From the NCBI GenBank assembly GCA_903872005.1, contig CAIQJD010000519.1, positions 1 through 5,768 on the forward strand: a stretch of 5,768 nt of DNA, in the 5' to 3' direction. The stretch comes from an uncultured bacterium. Its GTDB lineage: Bacteria; Chloroflexota; Anaerolineae; JACIWP01. The notes under the pieces were generated by a model. The model worked only from the letters and a program-made list of their open reading frames with translations, searched no databases and was not told the DNA's origin. Numbering within the stretch: the stretch's first letter is position 1; every line of letters begins with the position of its first letter. A program made the translations under genes and the position numbers. Positions 1 through 5,735 of the stretch are shown here, one piece after another.

Positions 1-89
1 CGCCGGCTGATGGTGTTCTCCTATTCGCAACTCCTTTTGTAGCTCGCAGTTTGGCGCAAGGTTTGCGAATCTCTTTCGGGAGCATCAGC

Positions 90-692
90 ATGGCATTGTG
101 GATTGCGGTTCTGGTAATCGCCTACCTGCTCGGTTCGATTCCGGTGGGCGTATTGGTGGTGCGCTGGATGCGCGGCATTGACGTGCGCCAGGTGGGCAGC
201 GGGCGCACCGGCGGGACGAATGTGCTGCGCGCAGCCGGCTGGAAGGCGGCCCTCCTGTGCGGCATCGGCGATGTCGGCAAGGCGGCGCTGGCCGTCCTCA
301 TTGCTCAACGACTCGGCGCGCCGGCGCTGGTGATGGCGCTGGCCGGCAGTTTGGCGGTTGTGGGGCACAATTACCCGATCTTCTTGCGCTCCAAAGGCGG
401 GGCCGGCACGGCGCCTTCCATCGGCGCGGCGGCCGTCCTGTGGCCCTGGATTGGTCTGGCCCTGGCGCCTATCCTGTTGTTGGTGATATTCGTCACGCGC
501 CGGGCCTCGTTGGGTTCTATCGTCGTGGCGCTGTTGATCCCGGCGGCTTTCCTGGCGCGCGCCTGGCATGGGGTGGGCGCGTGGGACTATCTGGTCTACG
601 GTGTATTGACCTCTGCCCTGACCCTGTGGGCGTTGCGGCCCAATATCCAACGTCTGCTGCGCGGCGTGGAGCGCCGAATTGAGCTTATCTAG
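90..692 (+). CDS. Divergent PlsY-family glycerol-3-phosphate acyltransferase (membrane protein)
   Basis: About 200 residues, the usual PlsY size, very hydrophobic with several membrane segments. PlsY enzymes move an acyl group from acyl-phosphate to glycerol 3-phosphate, the first step of phospholipid synthesis at the inner membrane. Visible signatures, numbered from the chosen start: GSIPVG at 15-20, GSGRTGGTNVLR at 37-48 (family SGNxGATN..R), GDVGKAAL at 60-67 (family D..KG), and GHNYPIFLRSKGG at 92-104. Departures from the family: the phosphate-loop GGKGVAT is GGAGTAP (103-109), losing the lysine, and the C-terminal HREN is LRPN (182-185), losing the histidine and glutamate. I chose ATG at 90 because GGGAG lies at 78-82 with 7-nt spacing and the hydrophobic segment starts at once. 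An in-frame TTG at 51 would add 13 residues, and the frame stays open to the left edge. Family membership is secure; catalytic activity is not. It could be a PlsY paralogue with another role, so plsY is not assigned. Confidence 0.85.
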   Translation: MALWIAVLVIAYLLGSIPVGVLVVRWMRGIDVRQVGSGRTGGTNVLRAAGWKAALLCGIGDVGKAALAVLIAQRLGAPALVMALAGSLAVVGHNYPIFLRSKGGAGTAPSIGAAAVLWPWIGLALAPILLLVIFVTRRASLGSIVVALLIPAAFLARAWHGVGAWDYLVYGVLTSALTLWALRPNIQRLLRGVERRIELI

Positions 693-707
693 CGTCGGGT
701 GTAGAAT
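679..707 (+). promoter_or_regulatory. Predicted sigma70-type promoter for the DapA-like gene
   Basis: A -35 box TTGAGC at 679-684 and a -10 box TAGAAT at 702-707 are separated by exactly 17 bp. This matches the consensus at 4 of 6 and 5 of 6 positions. The -35 box overlaps the last codons of the PlsY-like gene. Transcription would start near 714, giving a leader of about 30 nt that includes the ribosome binding site. This suggests the aldolase gene can be transcribed independently of the gene before it. Confidence 0.5.
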
Positions 708-743
708 GGCGCTAACACGCTGATTCTGAAAGGAACAGAAGCC

Positions 744-1688
744 ATGTCCGCTACACCCCAACAGCTCAAAGCGCGCATCCACGGAGTGGTTGTGGGGCTT
801 CCGACGCTCTTCAACCCCGATTTCACGATCAATCATGCCGGCATGCGCCGGCACGTGGACTTCCTCATTGAGGCCGGCGTCCATGTGTTGATGATCAGCC
901 GCGGCGTCTCCGAGCTGCCCTATCTCTCCGCAGAGGAGATCCTCGCCGTGACCGAGACGGTGGCGCGGCAGGCGGCCGGCCGCGTGCCGGTCATCACCAG
1001 CACCTTCGAGTGGTGGACCGGCCAGGCCGCCGACTTCGTGGCGCGCGTGCCGGACGCCGGCGCGGACGGCTGCCTGATCGTCCTGCCGCCGTATTTCATC
1101 AATTACAATCCAGCCTGGCACGATGATGTCATCTGCCGGCACTTTGAGACGATCGCTCGCGCCAGCGCCACGCCGCTTTTCATTCACGAGCGCAGCATCA
1201 TGGGCCACGAAGGCGCCAGCGGCCCCTACTCCGTCAATCTGGTGCATCGCCTCGCCGACATGGAGCAGGTGGTCGGCATGAAGCTGGAAGGCGGCGACCG
1301 CTTCTACGCCCACGCCGTCGTCAAGCAGGTGCGCGACCGTCTGGCGATCATCGGCGATTGGGGGCCAGAGGCGTGGCTCTTCTCGCAGGATTACGGGGTG
1401 CAGGCCAATATCGCCGGCATGGGGCCGTACGCGCCGCGCCTGGAGGTGCAGGTCTGGGAGCATCAGCAGGCCGGCCGGCTGGCCGAGGCGCGCCGGCTCA
1501 TCAACGATGTGGTGACGCCCTTCTGGGCGGTGTGGAATCGCAAGATGGACTGGGTGGCCGCCATGAAGGCGTGCATGGAGCATGTCGGCCTGCCCGGCGG
1601 CCCGATGCGCCCGCCGGCCGCGCCGTTGACTGAAGAGCAGCGCCGGCAGTTGCGGCAGGGGTTGATCGAGTTCGGCATTCTCCGGTAG
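744..1688 (+). CDS. Dihydrodipicolinate synthase / N-acetylneuraminate lyase family aldolase, non-canonical
   Basis: A 314-residue TIM-barrel protein, slightly longer than typical DapA. Class I aldolases of this family form a Schiff base between a lysine and a 2-oxo acid such as pyruvate. The expected lysine is K180 in VVGMKLEGG (family GxK). The tyrosine is Y117 in LPPYF, and R150 in HERSIMG may be the carboxylate-binding arginine. The C-terminus (AMKACMEHVGLPGGPMRPP, then LTEEQRRQLRQ) is a very typical family ending. The GTTGE loop of true DapA is replaced around residues 53-57 by RGVSE, so both loop threonines are missing. Lysine biosynthesis is therefore doubtful, and another 2-oxo-acid aldolase or hydratase reaction is more likely. 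ATG at 744 has AAAGGA at 729-734 with 9-nt spacing. It lies 51 bp after the PlsY-like gene with its own probable promoter and ends before a strong hairpin. The family call is secure; the substrate is unknown. Confidence 0.9.
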   Translation: MSATPQQLKARIHGVVVGLPTLFNPDFTINHAGMRRHVDFLIEAGVHVLMISRGVSELPYLSAEEILAVTETVARQAAGRVPVITSTFEWWTGQAADFVARVPDAGADGCLIVLPPYFINYNPAWHDDVICRHFETIARASATPLFIHERSIMGHEGASGPYSVNLVHRLADMEQVVGMKLEGGDRFYAHAVVKQVRDRLAIIGDWGPEAWLFSQDYGVQANIAGMGPYAPRLEVQVWEHQQAGRLAEARRLINDVVTPFWAVWNRKMDWVAAMKACMEHVGLPGGPMRPPAAPLTEEQRRQLRQGLIEFGILR

Positions 1689-1715
1689 GCGGACGCCGGC
1701 GCAGTGGACAAGGAG

Positions 1716-1747
1716 AGAGGCCCTGGAGTGTAGACTCCAGGGCCTCT
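1716..1747. terminator. Perfect 14-bp hairpin between convergent genes, probable bidirectional terminator
   Basis: AGAGGCCCTGGAGT (1716-1729) is exactly complementary to ACTCCAGGGCCTCT (1734-1747) around a four-base GTAG loop. It lies 27 bp after the DapA-like stop and 45 bp after the stop of the secreted-protein gene on the other strand, so it can serve both convergent transcripts. No clean uridine run follows on either strand, only CTTGTACT on plus and CTCTCCTTG on minus. It may therefore be a non-canonical terminator or an RNA-stabilising 3' end. The remainder of 1689-1791 shows nothing else recognisable. Confidence 0.75.
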
Positions 1748-1791
1748 TGTACTAGCCAGGGCTTACGTTCTGGTCGTCGCCTGATGCGGCA

Positions 1792-3306
1792 TTACTGCGG
1801 GACGTAAGCGTTGTAGGTGTTGGACTCCAACGGGCGCATGATCAAGTTGCAGACCGCAATGATCGGCTGCGACGACGTGATCGCCAGGTTGCCGACGAAG
1901 GAGGTGCCCAGCGCGGTGTAGGCCGAAGCCGGCACGGCGCCGCTGTCGCTGCCGTAGCGGGTGTTGTACCCGTCGCCGGAGTTGCCGGCGATGCTGGCGG
2001 CGATGGGGGACATGGCTGCGCTGCCGTCGGTGTTGTAGAATTGCAGGCTCAGGTTAGCCGTCGAACCGGACAGGTTGCGGACGGCGACCTTGGCCCAGCT
2101 TGCCCACGAGGCGCCAAGCATCACGCGCGGGACGAAGGGGATGTAGACCTGGTTCGCGCCGGCCGGGATACAGGTGTAGGTCGAGGCGGCGTTTTCCGTA
2201 GTCTGGCTCCAGAAGGTGTGCACGACGGCGGCAAGATTCTGGCCGTTGGTGCACTGGATGGTGATAGAGCCGTTGAAGCTGTTGCCCATGGCGGAGGCGA
2301 AGGCCGAAGCCGGGTAGGAAGCGTTGGTCGGGCTGCCGTAGCGGGTGTTGTATTCGCCCATCTGCTTGGCCGGGATGGTGTCGTTGATGGTCATGGCCGG
2401 CGTGGTCGCGCCAGTGGCGAAGAATTGAATCGTCACATTGGCGGCGCTGCTGCCGGTGTTCATGACGACCAGGTTGGAGAAGCGCACCCAGCTATTGGTG
2501 GGCGCCTGGCCGGTGCGGTCGACGCGGGAGATGGATGGGCCGTAGAGCGTCTGGGAGCCTTCGGCGACGCCTTCGTAGACGCTGCCCCATTGCTGGAAGA
2601 TCTGGCCGCCCCAGTGGTTGGTGACGACGCCGGCGATGGGCTGGTCGTCCGAGTGGACGAAGACGGAGCCTTGCCAGTTGCCGCCCAGGTTCGGGATCTT
2701 GGCGCCGGTGAGGCTCAGGTTGTAGCTGCGGGCCTTGCCGGCGCCGATGACGTCGTCAATCGGGCCAGTGACCGCGCCGCTGGTCTGGTTGTAGTAGTAC
2801 ATGTGGATGTGGGCATCGCCGGAGCCGGCGTTCTGCACCGTGATGATGGAGAAGCGGCCGAGCTTGCCGGGGATAGCGCCGACCGGCTTCACGGTCGCAT
2901 ACGGGAAGTAGAGGTCGGAGCCGGGATTGTAGGTGCCCGAATACGCGCCGCCGGTGACCTGGTCATCCAGCGGGCCGTAGCTCGACTGCCAGGTCAGGTT
3001 GGACGCGGCAGCGACCTGCTTGTCGGCCGAGACGACGACGGAGCCGAGCCAGCCATCGCCCACCGGCAGGGTCGAGGCCAGGAAGACCTGCGAGCCATGC
3101 CCGTTGATGGTGAACGGCGTGCCGCCCAACACATCATTGGAGCCGATCTGGTCGTAGTAGTCAATGCTGACTGTGACGGCCGAGGCATCAATGTTCTGGA
3201 TGACGAAATCGCTGTTGCCGGTGCCGGGATCATCGGCCAGAGCCGGCAGGACGCTGACGCAGAGCAGCGCCATGATTAGGGAGACGAGGACCAAGACTTT
3301 CTTCAT
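1792..3306 (-). CDS. Secreted protein of four tandem beta-rich repeats, function unknown
   Basis: 504 residues with a clear Sec signal peptide: MKK, a hydrophobic core at about 4-20, and a PALA/DD cleavage site after residue 24. It is not a lipoprotein, because C16 lies inside the core without a lipobox. The mature part is rich in Ser, Thr, Asn, Gly, Val and aromatics and holds four related units, at about 33-107, 151-232, 273-366 and 403-489. Each opens with a strand ending in Asn (N38, N159, N283, N411) and closes with [WF]xG[SN] (86-89, 211-214, 344-347, 470-473), then QPIAGVV-like residues. Units 1 to 3 are followed by a short aromatic-proline linker (LYFP, LYGP, VYIP), and the protein ends YVPQ. 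Units 3 and 4 are closest, sharing YNTRYGS 128 residues apart. I see no C-terminal anchor, sorting signal or enzyme motif. The spacing suggests immunoglobulin-like beta domains, exported as a surface or matrix protein. ATG at 3306 has AGGAGGT 7 nt upstream. I do not recognise the family. Confidence 0.88.
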   Translation of the reverse strand: MKKVLVLVSLIMALLCVSVLPALADDPGTGNSDFVIQNIDASAVTVSIDYYDQIGSNDVLGGTPFTINGHGSQVFLASTLPVGDGWLGSVVVSADKQVAAASNLTWQSSYGPLDDQVTGGAYSGTYNPGSDLYFPYATVKPVGAIPGKLGRFSIITVQNAGSGDAHIHMYYYNQTSGAVTGPIDDVIGAGKARSYNLSLTGAKIPNLGGNWQGSVFVHSDDQPIAGVVTNHWGGQIFQQWGSVYEGVAEGSQTLYGPSISRVDRTGQAPTNSWVRFSNLVVMNTGSSAANVTIQFFATGATTPAMTINDTIPAKQMGEYNTRYGSPTNASYPASAFASAMGNSFNGSITIQCTNGQNLAAVVHTFWSQTTENAASTYTCIPAGANQVYIPFVPRVMLGASWASWAKVAVRNLSGSTANLSLQFYNTDGSAAMSPIAASIAGNSGDGYNTRYGSDSGAVPASAYTALGTSFVGNLAITSSQPIIAVCNLIMRPLESNTYNAYVPQ

Positions 3307-3313
3307 TTCGCAA

Positions 3314-3320
3314 ACCTCCT
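3314..3320 (-). promoter_or_regulatory. Full-consensus ribosome binding site of the secreted protein
   Basis: The minus strand reads AGGAGGT, 7 nt before the ATG at 3306. It is the strongest Shine-Dalgarno site in the window. With the strong promoter it points to a highly produced protein, and it fixes the start so that the signal peptide begins MKK. Confidence 0.8.
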
Positions 3321-3397
3321 GTTGATTGAGCGCCCTTTGGCGAGTGATCGCGTTTTCGTGCGCCTGCGTGGCGCGCTTTGGGCTTCATGTCACGTCC

Positions 3398-3426
3398 ATG
3401 ATAGCAAATCGGGGGCGCAGAGTCAA
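3398..3426 (-). promoter_or_regulatory. Predicted strong sigma70-type promoter for the secreted repeat protein
   Basis: On the minus strand, TTGACT (3421-3426) and TATCAT (3398-3403) are separated by exactly 17 bp. Each box matches the consensus at 5 of 6 positions. Transcription would start near 3391, leaving a leader of about 85 nt before the start codon at 3306. An inverted repeat, TCATG (3385-3389) with CATGA (3397-3401), overlaps the -10 box and start region and could be an operator, though it is short enough to be chance. The gene can therefore be expressed apart from the polysaccharide genes upstream. Confidence 0.65.
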
Positions 3427-3457
3427 TAATACCATCGGGTGATTGTGGTCTGGAAGG

Positions 3458-3474
3458 GCCGGCCGAGCGCCGGC
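3458..3474 (-). terminator. Possible weak terminator hairpin after the phosphotransferase gene
   Basis: Two copies of GCCGGC (3458-3463 and 3469-3474) flank a five-base loop a few bases after the phosphotransferase stop, giving a 6-bp all-GC stem. The downstream minus strand is CCTTCCAGACC, with no real uridine run. Because GCCGGC is self-complementary and very common across this window, the pairing may be incidental. If it works it would partly separate the polysaccharide genes from the secreted-protein gene. Confidence 0.3.
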
Positions 3475-3479
3475 AACGC

Positions 3480-4904
3480 TCAAAACGCGCCGCGTCCGCG
3501 CATCACTTCGCCGAGGGTCTTGACGATGATGTGCAAGTCCAGCAGGAGCGAGTAGTTCTGGATATAGTAGAGGTCATCTTCGGTGTGCAGGTGCATGGGC
3601 TTGTCGGAGCGCCCACTGATTTGCCACCAGCCGGTGAGGCCGGGGGGGACGGAAAGCCGGCGGCGCTGCCACGGCTCGTAGCGTTCCACAATGTAGGGCA
3701 GCTCCGGCCGCGGCCCTACCATGCTCATTTCGCCTTTGAGGATGTTGAAGAATTGCGGCAGCTCGTCCATGCTGGAACGGCGCAGGAAACGTCCCAGCGC
3801 GGTGATGCGTGGATCATCCTGTTTCTTGTGGATCAGCTTGCCGTCCGGCGTATGCTCGATGACCTGCTCAAACTGTTTCTCAGCGCCGTCCACCATGGTG
3901 CGGAATTTGTACATGGTGAAGAGCCGGCCATTCTCGCCCACGCGCTTCTGCTTGAAGATCGCCGGGCCGGGCGAGTCGAGCTTGACGGCGATGGCGATGG
4001 CGGCGAAGAGGGGTGATGCCAGGATGAGGACCAACGATGCGCCGATCACGTCACAGACCCGCTTGATCCAGCGCGAGTACCCGTTGATGGCCGATTCGCG
4101 CAGGCTGATCAGTGGCAGCGCGCCGACGTTTTCGACTTTGATGTGTTGCGATACGGCCAGGTCAAACAGGTCCGGCACCACTTTGACTTCCACCGGCATT
4201 TTGCCGAGGTCCAGGATCATGTCTATCAGGCGTTGATGGGCGTGCAGCGGCAGCGAGAAGATCACTTCGTCAATATGTTGTTCTGTGATGGCGGCGCAGA
4301 CGGTATCGAGGCTGCCCAGAACGGGGATGCCATCAATGACGGCGCCCTGCTTGCTGGCGTCATCATCCAGGAAGCCGACGATACGCGTGACCGGCCGGCC
4401 ACGTTCGGAGGCCAACGCGTCGGCCAGCCGCCGGCCGACCACGCCGGCGCCCAGGATGAGTACGCGCGAGACGGTGCGATGATTGCCGGTACGCAGGCGC
4501 ATGACCAGCCGGCGCAGGATGCGTGATCCCACCAGGGCGATGAGGTCGAACAGACAGAAATAGATGAAGAGCAGGCGCGGCACCATCCGAAAGGTCAGAT
4601 AGAGTACGCCGGCCAGCGCCACGGTGCAGATGAGGATGGCTGCCACGACGGCCTGGACTTCGTCCAGCAGATTGTGCATCCGACGCGTCGCGTAGACGCC
4701 CAGGACGCTGAACAGGAGGAACCACAATACGGCCACCAGGAGATAGATCACCAGTGGCAGGTCTACTGCCCTCTCGTGGCTAATGACGGATCCGAGGGGC
4801 CAAGCCAGACGCGCCAGGCGCGCCAAAGAGAGGCAGATGAGCGTGAGCGCAATATCGCTGACCAGGAGGAACAGCTTAGAATTGAGACTGGCAGCTTTGG
4901 GCAT
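3480..4904 (-). CDS. Polyprenyl-phosphate sugar-1-phosphate transferase (WbaP/WcaJ type), starts exopolysaccharide synthesis
   Basis: 474 residues with the full-length family layout. Four membrane segments lie at about 12-33, 49-71, 85-105 and 109-127. A Rossmann-like domain begins RVLILGAGVVG (147-157) and runs to about 260. A membrane or re-entrant helix with the family Ser-Pro kink (S297-P298) spans about 284-306. The cytosolic catalytic domain carries KQKRVGENG (318-326), KFRTM (333-337), the catalytic Asp-Glu pair in SSMDELPQ (D380-E381), MVGPRPE (395-401) and PGLTGWWQISGR (421-432). The enzyme transfers a sugar 1-phosphate from a nucleotide sugar (often UDP-glucose or galactose) to undecaprenyl phosphate at the cytoplasmic membrane. 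The sugar cannot be told from sequence. ATG at 4904 has GGAGAG with 9-nt spacing. It starts 31 bp after the glycosyltransferase stop, suggesting cotranscription, and also has a near-consensus promoter inside that gene. Very confident. Confidence 0.96.
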   Translation of the reverse strand: MPKAASLNSKLFLLVSDIALTLICLSLARLARLAWPLGSVISHERAVDLPLVIYLLVAVLWFLLFSVLGVYATRRMHNLLDEVQAVVAAILICTVALAGVLYLTFRMVPRLLFIYFCLFDLIALVGSRILRRLVMRLRTGNHRTVSRVLILGAGVVGRRLADALASERGRPVTRIVGFLDDDASKQGAVIDGIPVLGSLDTVCAAITEQHIDEVIFSLPLHAHQRLIDMILDLGKMPVEVKVVPDLFDLAVSQHIKVENVGALPLISLRESAINGYSRWIKRVCDVIGASLVLILASPLFAAIAIAVKLDSPGPAIFKQKRVGENGRLFTMYKFRTMVDGAEKQFEQVIEHTPDGKLIHKKQDDPRITALGRFLRRSSMDELPQFFNILKGEMSMVGPRPELPYIVERYEPWQRRRLSVPPGLTGWWQISGRSDKPMHLHTEDDLYYIQNYSLLLDLHIIVKTLGEVMRGRGAF

Positions 4905-4935
4905 CGCCCATCACTCTCCGAAGATTTCCAACGAC

Positions 4936-5718
4936 TCAGCTCCGGGCCAAATCGTGTTTGCCAAACAGGCGTATTATACTCTTGAGGTGCAGCCACGTCA
5001 ACCGGTTGAGGAAGCCTTTGGCGCTTTCACGCCGATGATGGTGCGTGATTTGGGCCGCCGGCACGTAGTAGACCGCCCAGCCGGCCGCGCCGGCGCGATA
5101 GCACCAGTCAATGTCCTCATAGTACATGAAGAAGCCCTCGTCCAGCGGCCCAATCGCTTCCCAGGCCCGCCGGCGGATGATCAGGCAGGCGCCCAGCATC
5201 CAATCCACGCGTCGCGTGGTGCGATGATCCCAGTCGGCCATCAAATAGCGCCGCAGGCTGGGGTGGTTGGGGGAGAGCCGGCGCAGTGGCGTGCCCCGCA
5301 GTACGACCGCCAACAGGTTCGGGAATTCGCGACAGGAATCTTGGATGGCGCCGTCCAGGCCGATCAGTTGGCCGCCGGCCGCGCCGGCGTCGGGCGTCGT
5401 TTCCATAAAATGCAGCAGGGTGTCCAGCGCGCCGGCGTGTACCTGCGTATCGGGGTTGAGTAGCAGGAAGAAGCGCCCGGCGCACCGGGCGATGCCGGCG
5501 TTGTTGCCGGCGGCAAAGCCGACATTGCGCGGATTGGCGAGGGTATGCACATCGGGAAAGGCGGCGCGCACGCGTTCCAGGCTATCATCGCCGCTGGCAT
5601 TGTCCACGACCCAGGTTTCGGAATCTCCACTGGTCAGCGGATGGCGCTGCAAGGCCGCCAGACATTCGAGCAACAACGCCGGTGTGCGGTAGTTTAAGAT
5701 GATGATGGATAGGTCCAC
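4936..5718 (-). CDS. Glycosyltransferase family 2 (rhamnosyltransferase-like)
   Basis: 260 residues, GT-A fold, no membrane segment. It adds a sugar from a nucleotide donor to a growing lipid-linked or surface glycan in the cytosol. Motifs in order: SIIILNYRT at 4-12 (first strand), VVDNAS at 37-42 (nucleotide-binding aspartate D39), NVGFAAGNNAG at 65-75, LNPDT at 87-91 (metal-binding DxD equivalent, D90), MLGACLIIRR at 174-183, DEGFFMYYEDIDW at 193-205 (probable catalytic base region), and HHH at 226-228. This order is typical of the WbbL/rhamnosyltransferase-like branch, but the sugar cannot be read from sequence. The start is GTG at 5718, with AGAGAGG 5 nt upstream; the mature N-terminus follows directly and no later start keeps the first strand. 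It lies immediately before the phosphotransferase gene, as in exopolysaccharide, capsule or O-antigen clusters. Very confident in family. Confidence 0.95.
   Translation of the reverse strand: MDLSIIILNYRTPALLLECLAALQRHPLTSGDSETWVVDNASGDDSLERVRAAFPDVHTLANPRNVGFAAGNNAGIARCAGRFFLLLNPDTQVHAGALDTLLHFMETTPDAGAAGGQLIGLDGAIQDSCREFPNLLAVVLRGTPLRRLSPNHPSLRRYLMADWDHRTTRRVDWMLGACLIIRRRAWEAIGPLDEGFFMYYEDIDWCYRAGAAGWAVYYVPAAQITHHHRRESAKGFLNRLTWLHLKSIIRLFGKHDLARS
4973..5001 (-). promoter_or_regulatory. Near-consensus sigma70 promoter inside the 3' end of the glycosyltransferase gene
   Basis: The minus strand reads TTGACG (4996-5001), a 17-bp spacer, then TATAAT (4973-4978): 5 of 6 and 6 of 6 consensus matches. 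The predicted start is near 4966, with a leader of about 62 nt to the phosphotransferase ATG at 4904. The -10 box lies over AGT ATA ATA, which encodes Ser-Ile-Ile at residues 247-249. ATA is an unexpected isoleucine choice in such GC-rich coding DNA (the same gene uses ATC three times in a row at residues 5-7), which hints that the box is selected for. Confidence 0.65.
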
Positions 5719-5735
5719 GTCTACCTCTCTCTTGG

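Noticed and set aside
1..42. Possible C-terminal tail ending in TAG at 40-42 (RRLMVFSYSQLLL)
   Set aside because: Only 13 codons are visible, and the frame of the PlsY-like gene is also open through this stretch, so there is no basis to choose.
51..89. TTG at 51 as start of the PlsY-like gene
   Set aside because: The ATG at 90 has a GGGAG site at good spacing and places the first membrane segment at the N-terminus, as in the family.
21..1583. Long minus-strand open frame of about 520 codons across the PlsY-like and DapA-like genes
   Set aside because: It is antisense to two genes with clear family motifs and its translation is rich in His, Arg, Gln and Ala with no recognisable domain. It is a stop-poor shadow expected in GC-rich DNA.
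2041..3279. Plus-strand open frame of about 412 codons opposite the secreted protein
   Set aside because: The translation is Gly/Ala/Asp/Val-rich and low in complexity. The minus-strand gene has a signal peptide, repeats, a promoter and a perfect ribosome binding site.
3307..3392. Possible riboswitch or leader RNA in the 85-nt 5' leader of the secreted-protein gene
   Set aside because: No known riboswitch core or long stem could be seen by eye; only the ribosome binding site is supported.
3531..4526. Several plus-strand frames opposite the phosphotransferase
   Set aside because: All are antisense to a full-length enzyme with a complete set of motifs. They overlap one another and lack recognisable domains.
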